This document shows, piece after piece, positions 26,957 to 37,913 of a stretch of DNA of 64,000 bases. This stretch comes from Camillea tinctor. Taxonomy: Eukaryota > Ascomycota > Sordariomycetes > Xylariales > Xylariaceae. The notes under the pieces were generated by a model. It worked only from the letters and a program-made list of their open reading frames with translations, did not search any database and had not been told where the DNA came from. Each line of letters starts with the position of its first letter. The first letter of the stretch is position 1. The stretch covers positions 310,001-374,000 of the forward strand of contig MU394084.1 in assembly GCA_022578605.1 (NCBI GenBank). The letters run 5' to 3'. The position numbers were made by a program, and so were the translations under genes.

Positions 26957-29801
26957 ACCCAAGATCCGGAACCCTTTGGGTATTGACATACATCAGGAGT
27001 TAGGAGATACACGCCAATGTATATGCATAGGTGTAGCTCTGAATAGGCTCTTATAACGAATACGCGATACCTCTTTCGAACAGGAAGGTCAAAGATGGAT
27101 GGCAACCTTAGTGCTGGGAACATTTCGCTACAGAGGACTACGCTATCTACCTAAGGGGAAAACAGAGCACATCTTTATAAAGTTGGTTTAAAAGAAGGCC
27201 TAATGCTATACTTTAGCAGACCGCTGAAAACCATGAGCTTTTCCATTTTTATTCTTTTTTTTTAATGTTTCCTCTGATGGACTTAGAATGTATTATAATA
27301 TTTGATGATATCCCAAGCCCTTTGAACCATCGATGGCAACCGACGAAGCTGTCCTCAGTTGGTATATTCTAGATGGCGAACAAAGACTTAAAAGATACTT
27401 ATTGCCGAGTTGAAGTGGGTTTTTAGTCAACGGCGAACCCGAAAAATCAGGAATAACGGTTAACCATCATTGTAATGCCTCGATACTTACTTTAGAAGCT
27501 CTAGCGCAAAGCTAGGTTGATGTGTGTACTTGGGATGCATACGGGATGAATTAGGCTAGAAAGACAACTTGTTCGAACCTCATCACCCTCTTCGAATTCG
27601 TTTGAAGGCTCAAGTTGCATAAAAATAGTTTGTTTATTTAAACCCATCAACAAGGAGTATATCTAAGATTATAACAATTTATAATTGCGTGAAGTTACTT
27701 CTGGACGCTGCCCAAATCAGTCATAAACAGTCTGCCTTGGACTTTATCATGCTTAGCTATGTGAACGAGCTATTTCCACAACTTTACTCCTTCCGTTTAC
27801 TCCAATGCCTAGGCTAACTTACCATTGGAACGTCACTGCGTTGGTTGGATCAGCAGTGCAGTGTAAGTGCAAGTCAACCTCGGTGAAACCGAATCCAATG
27901 CAGCACCCCACTTTATATATGCTATGGATCATATACCTCATGTCCATACTATATGACCTCATCAATAATTCCTTACTTACCTAGGTAACCTATGATATAA
28001 CCTCTCAATCTCTTATCAGGTAATTATGTGGATTATCTTTTTTACCCCCAAGGTTTACACTAGAGCTGGATGCAGCTAGTTCCGTCTAACGTAGTTTAAA
28101 TTCTACCTAGGTAGTAGCTCTTATAAACCAGGATTACGTACCTCGAAAGTTAGGTAAGTAGATAACCTCGTAGATAATCTCGTAGATAATCTCGTAGATA
28201 ACCTCCAAGATAAAACTTTCATGTTCAACATTAAAACCACATCATACATCCTGAACCGTGAGATAAGAATAAGCCGAAGCTGAATACCTTTACGGGGAAA
28301 CGGATCTGCAACCACCTTGTAATACATACCATGGGTCCACGAGATTTCGCTCTCCACCTCAATCGAGAGACTCCCTCCGAGCTTCTCTAAATCTCGGCTT
28401 TCAATATGATTTTTATTCTAGAATGATGATCGAAGTCGATCAGAGATTCTCTACCCAAGATGATCAGGTACTCCCTCAAACACCGACGTGGCGGCTCCTT
28501 TTTTTTTTTCCTTCGGTCGTGTTATTGGCTAGGATTCAATAGAGTGATACAACTTGGGGGAATGATGAATGATCAAGAAGTGAAAGAAAGAAAAACATAA
28601 GACACCAACGTCCCGGATGTGAAGCCTATAAAGGAAGTAAATGAGCAAGTGTCGCAGAATTCGGAGAATTTATTTTGATTTACTTTGATTTCTCTTATCT
28701 ACGCACAGATAATACCCGGTATCTACACTACCTCAAGTCCGAAAGATCTAGACAGCTAGAGACAATCCATACGACCATACCCAACCAACCCAGAAGCCAG
28801 ATTAGACAATAGACCGGGAGATCGACCCTCAATCAAGGAGAACTGGGGGGCATAGAAGTAGCTTTATGTGCCAAGCTACCTCCCGAACAAACCAGCAACC
28901 TAGAAACTACTAAACTTAGCTTACATCGTGAATGAGAACCGGCTGGACATTCCCAGTACATACAAGAACGAGCGGCCGCAGTTCGAAACCCTTGTATAGT
29001 AAATGATGGGAAGATACAGAGTGACAGTCCCCTCCCCCTTCCCCCGCGACCCTTCTAACCTACGTCCATGTAGTCCATGTAGTACATACATGCATACGCG
29101 GTCTAGGGACCGAACCTGGGGCCGAACGGGGTAGGAGATACGACCATAAGCCGCGGTTTCATCAATTGGCTACCGATTAAGTGCTGATATCTATACTACT
29201 TACATGTAATGTATTTGGGCTGGCTTATGACATGTCTTAGCTCTTATCCCCTAACTCCAATGGGAGAGATAACCCTTTGATATAATCCATGTGAGCAACC
29301 TCCCATAGTGCAACGGTGGCATGCGAGATATCCAGGTTCCCTTGCCGGGGGGCGGAGAATGATAAGAGGCGTGGCTATTAGACGTATACAATGCTACCGC
29401 AATTCTCCTTTATCCTATATCCTATATCCCATGTTCCATGTCCCATTCTTCTAAACCTCTATCCTGAATCACGACGTCGTTGTACGATTCGGGGTATTGT
29501 TCCATCACTACGCTTCCCCGATTGTTGCTATTCAAGCGTGTCTTAGACGAGAGCACTCCCTTGGCCCCCAACAACCCCGATAGGACAGGCATTACTTGGC
29601 AATCAACACATACACACTTGATACCGTGTGCGCCACTACATCATTAATCCCTTTCCTGCTTACAGGCAGGGATAGGCGCAATTCGGGTCTTCACGGTTAT
29701 TGAGACGCCTAGGAAGAAGGAAGAAAGATAAAAGCAAACAAAAGTCAGCACAATCGGCAACTCCGTTTAGACACAAAAAAACACAAACACATCTCGCAAT
29801 C
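26957..29801. other. Intergenic region upstream of the permease
   Basis: No supported gene. It contains two exact TACCTAGGTA palindromes (27978 and 28104), a four-copy 12-bp tandem repeat at 28158-28205 and a T-run near 28500. The last 150 bases upstream of the permease ATG are purine-rich and A-rich, as expected of a fungal leader. Confidence 0.5.
28158..28205. repeat. 12-bp tandem repeat, four copies
   Basis: Four head-to-tail copies of GTAGATAACCTC / GTAGATAATCTC; copies 1 and 4 are identical, as are 2 and 3, and the two types differ at one base. No gene covers it. Confidence 0.9.
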
Positions 29802-32048
29802 ATGGCAGCAGATATTGCAGGAGAGGATACCGGGCGGCGGCGGCAGGCTTCAGGCACACAGCACATCCCTCCCGTAACGACTGTTTTCGTGGAAGGAGAT
29901 GTGCCTGATCAACTAGCTGAGATGTCCCAAGACGAGGCGGCACTTGCTGCACTGGGGTACAAGCAGGAGTTCAAACGTGAATTTTCGGCATGGACTACAT
30001 TCGCCGTCAGCTTTGCCGTCATGGGTTTACTACCGAGTATCGCGACCACTATGTGGTATGGCCTCGGCTATGGTGAGTTCCTCTCTGCCTCTACTTGCCC
30101 TACTTCTATTTTGTTTTCTTTCCTTCTCTCTTGTGCCCGGTGGGTATTAGCAAGAGGTAAAAAAAAAGATATTGGTCATGCTTGGAGACTGCGACGAACG
30201 CGAAACCCCCTGAATCTAGGCTGACGAAAAGATCTATCAAGCGGGCCCTGCTGCAAATACATGGGGATGGTTGCTCTCCGTTGTCTTCATCTTGTGTGTG
30301 AGTTTACTACTATGTTCCTGAGACAGGATGATTCTGTCAATAGGAGAGGGGAGGCATTGTTTTGATATTAACCATCTACGTAGGTTGCCGCTTCGATGGC
30401 AGAACTAGCATCGAGTATGCCGACGTCGGGAGGGCTATACTACGCCGCAGCCGTGCTCGCGGGGCCGAAGTATGGCCCCTTTGCTGCTTGGATAACGGGA
30501 TGGAGCAATTGGTTTGTGCAGGTCACGGGAGCCCCTAGTGTTGACTATGGTTGTGGTACGAGATACCCCTGAGTCTCCGTACCCATCTCTTACCGTACTA
30601 ACCCGTGCCAAAGCTGCTATGATTCTAGCAGCAGCATCCATCATGAACCCAGATTACGTACCGACCAACTACCAGACGTTCCTCCTGACGGTCCTCATCA
30701 TGGTGATCCACGGGTGCATCAGCAGCATGCCGACGCTGTGGATCGCCAACTTCAACTCGGTCGGAACGGTCATCAACATCCTCTGCCTCCTCATCACCAT
30801 CGTCGTAATTCCCGCCGCTGCCATGTCTGAGCCCAAGTTCCAGCCTAACGAATTCGCCTGGGGCATTCAGAACGGGACCGACTGGCCCGACGGAGTCGCG
30901 GTGCTGATGTCCTTCCTCGCCATCATCTGGACCATGAGCGGCTACGATGCGAGCTTCCATCTCGCCGAGGAATGCTCCAACGCCGCCATCGCCACGCCCC
31001 GCTCCATCGTCATGACCGCCGGGTCGGGATCGATCCTCGGCTTCGTGCTCAACGTGCTCATTGCCTACACGATCCAGGACGTCGCCGCGGTCATGGACAG
31101 CGACCTCGGGCAGCCCTGGGCCGCGTACCTGATCCAGGTCCTGCCGCAGAACGTTGCGCTGGCCGTGCTCGCGCTGACCATCGTGTGCGCCTTCTCGATG
31201 GGGCAGGGGTGCATGGTGGCGGCGTCGCGGGTGTGCTTCGCGTACGCGCGCGACGACTGCTTCGGGGCGGCCAGCACGGTGCTGAAGCGCGTCAACCGCC
31301 ACACGCTGACGCCCGTCAACGCCGTGTGGTTCAACACGAGCATCGGCGTCCTGCTGCTGCTGCTGATCTTCGGCGGCGCCGCCATCGACGCCATCTTCAG
31401 CATCGGCGCCATCGCCGCCTACGTCGCCTTCACCGTGCCCATCTTCATCAAGGTCGTCTTCGTCGGCAGCCGCTTCCGCCGCGGGCCCTGGCACCTCGGC
31501 CCCCTCAGCATGCCCTCCGGCGTGGCCGCTTGCGCTTTCGTCGTCGTCATGCTGCCCATCCTGTGCTTTCCGAGCGTCAGGGGCGGGGACCTGACCCTGG
31601 AGGATATGAATTGGACGTGCTTGGTTTATGTGAGTTGAGCCTTGCTCTCCTTCCCCTTCTCTTACCCCTCCTTGCCCTTTTCTTTCCCTTACCGCTTCTT
31701 CTTCTTCTTCTGCTTCTGCTTCTTTAAAGCCAATGCAGGTTTGCTAATATGCCTCTTTTTTTTTTCCCACTAGGGTGCTCCAATGTTCCTCGTCATCATT
31801 TGGTTTTTCGTCGATGCGCACAAGTGGTTTAAGGGCCCGAAGATCAACATCGCGGTACGTACTCAAACAGGGTTCTTTGTTCGAAGGACCATCAAATATA
31901 TAGTCTTCCCCTTTTTCTCTTGCTAACACTAGTTTCCTTTTTACAGCACCACATGCTCTATGGGGAGATGATCGATGGCATCGAGAGTTCTTCTGATTCC
32001 AAGACATCGGATATAGAGAGGGGTTCTGCGAAAAAGGTGCCATTATAG
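29802..32048 (+). CDS. APC-superfamily amino acid/choline-type permease
   Basis: Six exons: 29802-30072, 30242-30297, 30384-30555, 30614-31629, 31774-31854 and 31947-32048, giving 565 residues. Each junction keeps the family reading frame: exon 2 restores YAGPAANTWGW, exon 3 ASMAELASSMPTSGGLYYAAA, and exon 5 begins GAPMFLVIIWFF. Intron 1 has a CTGAC branch site and intron 3 a perfect TACTAAC. The protein has a polar N-terminus of about 65 residues, then about 12 hydrophobic segments, and ends in a polar tail with KWFKGPKINIAHH. This architecture fits the fungal amino acid/choline transporter (ACT) family of plasma-membrane proton symporters, including choline (Hnm1) and GABA permeases. The substrate cannot be read from sequence. 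The exon 3 donor has two in-phase options (GTTGTG at 30550, GTACGA at 30556); the second matches the family better. Exon 4 is markedly more GC-rich than exons 1-3. Confidence 0.9.
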
Positions 32049-33236
32049 ATAGAGAGGGCTCACGACCAAGTGAACCTAAGGGAAGAGACATTGGGATATG
32101 AGTTGATTTTGGAAAGTCATTATGATGGACTCAGAGGATGGCTACATGATTTGTGTGTATGTGTTGTTGTGAATATCTAATCTTGGACTTCTCTCGCGTA
32201 CCGCTTGTTTAAGATGACGAACTGTATATAGAATGCATGCATTATACTCTTCTGGTCTTTTTTGAATATCTTGTCAACACACTAAACAACTCGGTATGGC
32301 TGTTTTATTATCTCCTTTACCTTTTAAACGCCCTAATGATTTTGTGTTGATATAATCGGAATCAGTCTAAGTCAGGCCCTGAGGTCGACTCCAGCTCACT
32401 AGTCCCCCTACAAATTCATCTCCTCAAACTAACAACTGCAACATGCATTACTCTTGAAGATTTTCAACTATTCTGAGCAGAAACAAATGATCTACCTTGT
32501 TCCTTCTATCTCTACGATTGGTGGCTTTAATGGAACATGAGAATCCGGGGTAAGGGGAATTAACCGCGTCTTTTACCCCACCCCCAACTACCATCACTAC
32601 CGCTACCGAGAGACCAGATATAAGAATATATTGCATAATAGCAGCGTCTAAAGAGGGATGTTATTGTACTGAAACCAGAGAAGTGCAATCCTTGCGTGGT
32701 TAGTAACAGAGGCGGGACCATTAGTAAGGCTCGTGAAGATCGCTAGGCTAAGTATCGTACGTAAGGAAATATGCCTGCTCAGGCCCTGCTTGTTGATGGG
32801 ATTTAGGAGTGGCAGCGGCAGCAGAGAATAGTTTCAAGTGGTGCTGGTGGTGGAGATTTTGATGTTAGATTATGTGGTACCGTGAATAGTCATCCAGAGC
32901 AGAACCGAATTCCTATCCTCGGTCAGTGCATTGACGGATAGGTTGTACCAGTTCTATTATTCGTGTAGGCCAGTATGTGGCCAGTAGGTTTATTGCTTGC
33001 TTCTTGTGTGAAATTGCGGACACGATAACCAATATCCATAGTTCGTGGCGTAGAGTTCTAGGTTTCTATGAGTTGATAGGTAGACGACCAGATATCCCAC
33101 CAGAAATGGTAGATGAAGTTGTACAGGACTTCATTAACCAAGGCAGCTTTTCTATAGCTTTGGTGACCTGTATCCATAATTAATATAAGTACTGTCGATA
33201 GATACGGTTGTAAACAGGAAATCCCTCGACTTACTC
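32049..33236. other. Intergenic region between convergent genes
   Basis: The 3' flanks of the permease (+) and the uncharacterised gene (-) meet here. A 68-codon ORF at 32977-33183 has no support. Nothing else recognised. Confidence 0.5.
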
Positions 33237-34161
33237 TTATGCATATTCCCAAACCTCTCCTGCATAGTACTGCAGATCTGGGATATCAATAATAAAATCC
33301 CCTTCTCCTGGTCCTGGCTCTCGGAGAAAAAGAAGCCTGAATGGTATTATCAATGCACCTCTAACGACATTATACGATACTGGGTCCACTTCCTCGTTTT
33401 TCGTAATGATAATGCTCTGTCGCAACACAGGCTGCAGAAGCGCAACGGAAGGGAAAGCAGCGGCTAGGCGGGTCATGGTCGCCCCTGGTCGAGCGCGTGG
33501 CTCTTCTTCCCATCTCTCGATGATAATTTGCTGCCGGGAATAGTTGAACTTAGCAAGGATTACAATTTTGACTTGGTGATTCGAAACAGAAAACCACCAG
33601 CGCATATCCTGGTGTAGTTCACTCAGGGGCTCAGACACCCCGGCCTCTACCACAAGTGTCGGCCACGTCCCTCCGGGTCTTCGTTCCGGGTTAGGCCCGC
33701 CAGTGGAGTCGCCTTCTCCGCCATCACCTCCAGGGTGACCTCTCTCCCGGTACGTAGTAGCACCAATTGAATTCCATATAAATTTCCTCCGTGGGCCAAG
33801 TTGGTCTAGATATATGTGGTAGATCCCACTATGAAGCACTTCATGCAGCCGGGTCGGGATTGCGATGAAGAGGACGCCCGTGCCTACAAGGTAACGCCGT
33901 ACACGAAATGGGCGGCGTTCTAGTAGACTGATGTTCTCAAACTCCGTGGGAGGGACATCTGATTGGTAGTTAGCATATAATATCTTAATAGTACAGGGAG
34001 AATGTTCAATAGCTACTTTGGACAACCGCAAAATCAGCAGAAACACGACGAACTGCCCTAATGAGCTCTTTAACGTTTGTGAATTGTATGGTCGGTACCT
34101 CCTCGTCGTGTGGCACTGTAGGAGCAGGCACAGTAGAGGCTGATACAGCAGGTGATGACAT
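33237..34161 (-). CDS. Uncharacterised fungal protein
   Basis: Two exons on the minus strand, 34161-34017 and 33958-33237, give 288 residues. The 58-nt intron has donor GTAGCT, a TGCTAAC branch site and acceptor CAG. I chose this start because ATG at 34161 opens a clean frame that splices in phase into the conserved body. Visible parts are a Ser/Pro/Val-rich N-terminus, a compact region from about residue 57, a Gly/Asp/Glu-rich insertion at about 119-146, then a well-ordered segment beginning TWPTLVVEAGVSE with E153, D166, the pair W169-W170 and K179/K185. From memory, fungal genomes carry many unnamed proteins with this kind of segment; I know no assigned function. The acidic-then-lysine spacing on hydrophobic strands recalls PD-(D/E)XK folds, but that is speculation. 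It is divergent from the GT25 gene, with 659 bp between them. Confidence 0.75.
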
Positions 34162-34434
34162 TGTGTCCAGATTCTAGAAAATCGTGTGCTTCCAAATAAG
34201 TTCAACGAAACGTATTTAATAGGGAAGTGATAGTCTCTCCCCGTCCAAGTGAAAAGTGAAACGAACGGATAATGGATAATGTATTTAATATAATCTTGTG
34301 GCATGTAACTAAGATATCAAGGTTATGTTGAGTGGGTTTGAACTTTGTGGCTATTTTCAACAGGCAACCCCCTAATAGACAAGTTTTTCATAAAACACAT
34401 TGACCCATTGAAAACCTACCTAGTTAGTATAAAG

Positions 34435-34491
<57 letters not shown>

Positions 34492-34820
34492 AATGTTGTG
34501 GATATTGGTACTATCGCTCAGCTGCTCAGTTGCTAGCAAGCTTTAACTTAACGTTCATTTAGCCGGGTGCTTAAACTGAACGGCATTAATATCATTATTA
34601 ACTGGTTTTATTAAAGCAGAGCTTTAGGCCTTGAACTAACCGAGAGATTTTGGAGGTCTCGGTCTAGTAGTTACAGAATAAACCCGTTGAGTCCTTATAT
34701 AGGGGGCCAAGTCCCACGGTATTCAAGGTTATGATGAATATCGCACGTTAAGTAATGGGAACAAGTACGCCTGGCTTCCGTTGACCCTAGAAGTGAGCGA
34801 GTGAGCGTGCCTTAGCCAGT
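34162..34820. promoter_or_regulatory. Shared divergent promoter region
   Basis: 659 bp separate the starts of two divergent genes. It contains the long CT microsatellite at 34437-34489. No core motif can be placed with confidence. Confidence 0.5.
34437..34489. repeat. (TC)n microsatellite, about 26 units
   Basis: Perfect TC dinucleotide array of 53 bases, homopyrimidine on the plus strand, inside the divergent promoter interval. Confidence 0.97.
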
Positions 34821-36032
34821 ATGCCGCGGTATCGCAGAACCCTCGCGGGCGCCTTTGTTGCCATCACCTCCCTGTTCTACATCTACTGGATCCTGCGTCC
34901 CGAGCAGATCAGGGTCTACCGCCCGCCAGACGATGCCCTCAATAGCACCCTCGGCGTATGTACTTTACCCCCTTTCCCCTAATCCCAAAACCCCTTTTAA
35001 TTTCTTCCCCTCTTCTTTCCTTCATCCTCAGTCGAAAAACTACAACTTATTCTAAATCCCCAGTTTGCCCACATCCTCGTCCTCAATCTCCCCTCCCGCC
35101 CCGACCGCCGCGCCGCCCTATCCGCCGCCGCCGCAGCCACCAACCTGAGTCTAACCTGGCGCGACGCGCAGACCGGGTCCCAAGTCCCCGCGTCGTCACT
35201 CCCCGGTCTGCGATCCCCCGGCGCGCGGGGCTCGTGGGCGTCGCACATGGACGCCGTTACGACAGTCGCAGGGTCGGGGATGGGGGGCAGCGCGCTCATC
35301 ATGGAAGACGACGTAGACTGGGACGTGCGGCTGCGGGGGCAGGTATCATCCTTCGCGGGCGCCGCGCGCGCGTGGCTCGACACACCCACCACCGCCGGAG
35401 GAAAATCAGAAAGCATCTACGGCGAGGGATGGGACGTGCTCTGGCTGGGGCACTGCGGAACGGACTTGCCCTCTTCGCGCATCATCGCGCGCGCCGACCC
35501 CAGCGTCCCGGCGCCGCGACACCTCAAGCCGCACCCGTTCGCGCGGGGCGATGCGCTGGGCTCCGCGTACGCGGCACACGCGCGCGTAGTGCACGAAGCG
35601 CGGGGAACCGTGTGCTCGCTGGCGTACGCGGTGAGTGCGCGGGGGGCGCGGCGTTTAGCGCGGGATTTCTCGCCCCCCCTCCCCCGTAACAAGAATAACG
35701 CTAGGAAGGGGTTCTACCAGTGGGATCTGATGCTGCGGGATTGGTGCGAGGGGGGTTTCAGCAGCGAGCCAGGAGAAGAGGAAGGGGGAGAGGAACAGGA
35801 AGAGAGGGGACCAAAGCCGGTCTGCCTCACGGTGCAGCCGCCCCTGATAAGCCACTACTTCGGCGCCGGGGGGTCGAATATACGCGGTTTGGGGGGAGGG
35901 TACGCGCGCGGTGTGACGGGGAGCCCGTATATACGGCTGAGCGTGCGGGCGAACCTGGAGAGGTTGATGGCGGGGGTGCCGGAGGAGGGGCTGGTGGATC
36001 AGTTGCCGGATGATGGGGAGGCACTGTGGTAG
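34821..36032 (+). CDS. Glycosyltransferase family 25 protein
   Basis: Two exons, 34821-34955 and 35064-36032, give 367 residues; the 108-nt intron has donor GTATGT and acceptor CCCAG. The N-terminus is a type II anchor: a short basic stretch, then a hydrophobic segment at about residues 9-25. The lumenal part begins AHILVLNLPSRPDRR, typical of GT25, followed by GSWASHMDAV and the acidic cluster EDDVDWD at 126-132, the probable metal and nucleotide-sugar binding site. LWLGHCGTDL follows, as in fungal members. The family includes LPS galactosyltransferases and collagen galactosyltransferases; fungal members are thought to act in the Golgi on glycoproteins or glycolipids, with substrate unknown. 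Third positions are very GC-rich, which creates long spurious ORFs in other frames. Confidence 0.88.
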
Positions 36033-36722
36033 ATAGGGAGATGGATGACATGCTCTGCCTTCCTCTCTTTCCCTTCCCCCCTTTTAGTTCAACAACTAGA
36101 TAGATCACCTAGATTTGGAGCTTGGTAGCTAAGCTGCTTAGTATGCAAAGGGGGAATGTAAAACAATATGCTGGGTTGAAGTTTTGGGCGGCTTACTTAC
36201 CTACCGAGGTGCCTTCATCGTCGCTAAATTTGGAGAGGGCAATGGGATTGCTAATAGGATGCATGCATACGGCACCGTTCGACTCATATGTTATTGCTCA
36301 AACATAGGAGGAAGGTCAGGAGATATAGGCCATCCTAACTTTCCCTCTCATAGCCCAGGCACTCATCACAAGATTTGGACAAACTACACAGCATAACAGG
36401 ACAAAGGACATGCCAACAAAATATCCATAATCTTGTAAAATACAACCATTTGGTTAATAACTCCGTCCTCGTACCTTCGAAAGTGTGTATGTATACCAAT
36501 CAACGACATTGATATATAAGTTACGTAGTCCCCCAATCCATCCCAATGACCGAGCCAAGCATAATTGTGTTATATGCGAAGCATACGTAGACTACTCTCA
36601 TTTCTATATTTTCCCTCAATTCTCTTAAAAAAAATTAGAAAAGAAAAAAAAAGAATTCTTCAACTATATAATAAGCCATCTACATACCAACAGGTAACTT
36701 CCCCTGTATCCAAACTACTATC
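36033..36722. other. Intergenic region between convergent genes
   Basis: 3' flanks of the GT25 gene (+) and the coiled-coil gene (-). AT-rich, with A-runs near 36627-36650. No gene supported. Confidence 0.5.
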
Positions 36723-37913
36723 TCACAAATCCTCGATGCGCGTGACAACAGAAAGAATTTCCTTCTCCTTTTCCTCACACGCATCTTCACCCTCCCCGTT
36801 GATAAACTCATAATCCCCATCCGCATACCCCCACCCATCCTCATCCCCATACTCAACCTCATACTCAACCTCATACTCGACCTCATACCCACACCCATCT
36901 TCAAGCAGGTGATCCTGCCCATCCTCATCCTCATTCCCATTCTCATACCCCCGCTCCTCGGGGAACCCCCCATCCCCATCCCCATCCCCACCCTCACCCT
37001 CACACGCCCGTTCCTCAGGGGCCCCCCCTTCCCAACCCCCCTCCTCCTCATCCCCCATCCGCTCCACCGACTCGGGCAATCTCAGCGGGGGAACCGCGTC
37101 CTCGTCCGCGCGCGCATCCTCGCCCTCACTCCCCATCTCCAAGCTCTCCATCTCCCGGCGCAGCATCTCCAGCATCTCCAGCGCCTCCCGGCGGCGGGCC
37201 CTCTCCTCGGCGAGGCAGTGCGTGAGGTAGCGGATAGCCAGGTCCATCTGGTCCTTCTTCCGATCGCGGCCGCTGACGTCGACGCAGCGCACGCGGTCGC
37301 CCTCGATGTGGACCGCGACGCCCTTGGCCCTCAGGGCAGCGAGGAGCTTGTGCTCGCGGGCTTGCAGGTTGGTTTCGCGCTGGCGGCGCATCTCGAGCGC
37401 GTCCTCGGCGGCGGCGTACGCGTCCTTCAGGATAGCGTTTTCCTCGCGCAGGGACGCGGCCTCGCTGATGTGGGGGGGCAGGTGGACTTTCAGGCCCAGG
37501 GGCTCGCCGGTGACGGTGATGGCGTGGCGGTCCAGCTCGTTGAGCAGGCAGTCCCGGTAGAAGCCGTCTCTGTCGTGCTCGAGCTCCGCCTCGCGGAGCC
37601 GCTCCGTGAGCAGCTCGACCTTGCGCACCTCCTTCTCGACGAAGATTCTGAAGGTCTCGAAGTCGCTCTGCGCCTGCTCCCACTTGGGCTCTAGGCTGGC
37701 TAGGCGCGCCATGGCGGCTAGCATGCCGGATGGGAGGATAGTGTCGCGTTTCATGGCTTGGCTTTGTAACAAGGCGATGCGCTGGTGTCGAGGTAGAGGT
37801 GGCCTGGTGAGGTCTACGGCCGCTGGTGAGGTTGCGGCGTCGTTCCTTATTTGCTCCATGTCGCGTATTGCTTGATCGATTTCTGAAAGGGTTGGTGATA
37901 AGCTATTGGTCAT
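36723..37913 (-). CDS. Acidic coiled-coil protein, function unknown
   Basis: Single exon, 396 residues from the ATG at 37913. The frame stays open 12 codons further upstream to another ATG, but that extension is compositionally unlike the rest and is probably leader. I do not recognise a named family. Residues about 5-25 and 75-260 are charged, heptad-like helical sequence (long stretches rich in Glu, Arg, Leu and Ala), interrupted by a less helical part around 125-150. The last 110 residues are very acidic and Gly-rich with a (Glu-Val-Glu-Tyr)n repeat encoded by 12-bp DNA repeats at 36848-36890. No membrane segment or signal peptide. It is probably a structural or adaptor protein, but this is inference. 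Coding third positions are GC-rich. Confidence 0.75.
   Translation of the reverse strand: MTNSLSPTLSEIDQAIRDMEQIRNDAATSPAAVDLTRPPLPRHQRIALLQSQAMKRDTILPSGMLAAMARLASLEPKWEQAQSDFETFRIFVEKEVRKVELLTERLREAELEHDRDGFYRDCLLNELDRHAITVTGEPLGLKVHLPPHISEAASLREENAILKDAYAAAEDALEMRRQRETNLQAREHKLLAALRAKGVAVHIEGDRVRCVDVSGRDRKKDQMDLAIRYLTHCLAEERARRREALEMLEMLRREMESLEMGSEGEDARADEDAVPPLRLPESVERMGDEEEGGWEGGAPEERACEGEGGDGDGDGGFPEERGYENGNEDEDGQDHLLEDGCGYEVEYEVEYEVEYGDEDGWGYADGDYEFINGEGEDACEEKEKEILSVVTRIEDL
36848..36890. repeat. 12-bp coding tandem repeat
   Basis: Three to four copies of CATACTCAACCT with minor changes inside the acidic tail of the coiled-coil gene; on the minus strand it encodes the repeated Glu-Val-Glu-Tyr unit. 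Likely length-variable between strains. Confidence 0.85.

Noticed and set aside
27560..27600. GTTCGAACC-like B-box suggesting a tRNA
   Set aside because: No matching acceptor stem, D-arm or anticodon arm could be drawn around it.
30625..31494. 289-codon ORF antisense to the permease
   Set aside because: Its composition (Asp, Glu, Gly, Arg, His) is what the opposite strand of GC3-rich coding gives; no domain, and the sense strand encodes a clear transporter.
30972..31727. 251-codon Arg/His/Pro-rich ORF in another frame of the permease
   Set aside because: Shadow of GC-rich coding sequence; extends into a pyrimidine-rich intron.
34958..35689. 243-codon Arg-rich ORF over the GT25 gene
   Set aside because: Frame-shifted shadow of the GC-rich glycosyltransferase exon; begins inside its intron.
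36909..37694. 261-codon ORF antisense to the coiled-coil gene
   Set aside because: Leu/Pro/Ala/Val-rich shadow of GC3-rich coding; no independent support.
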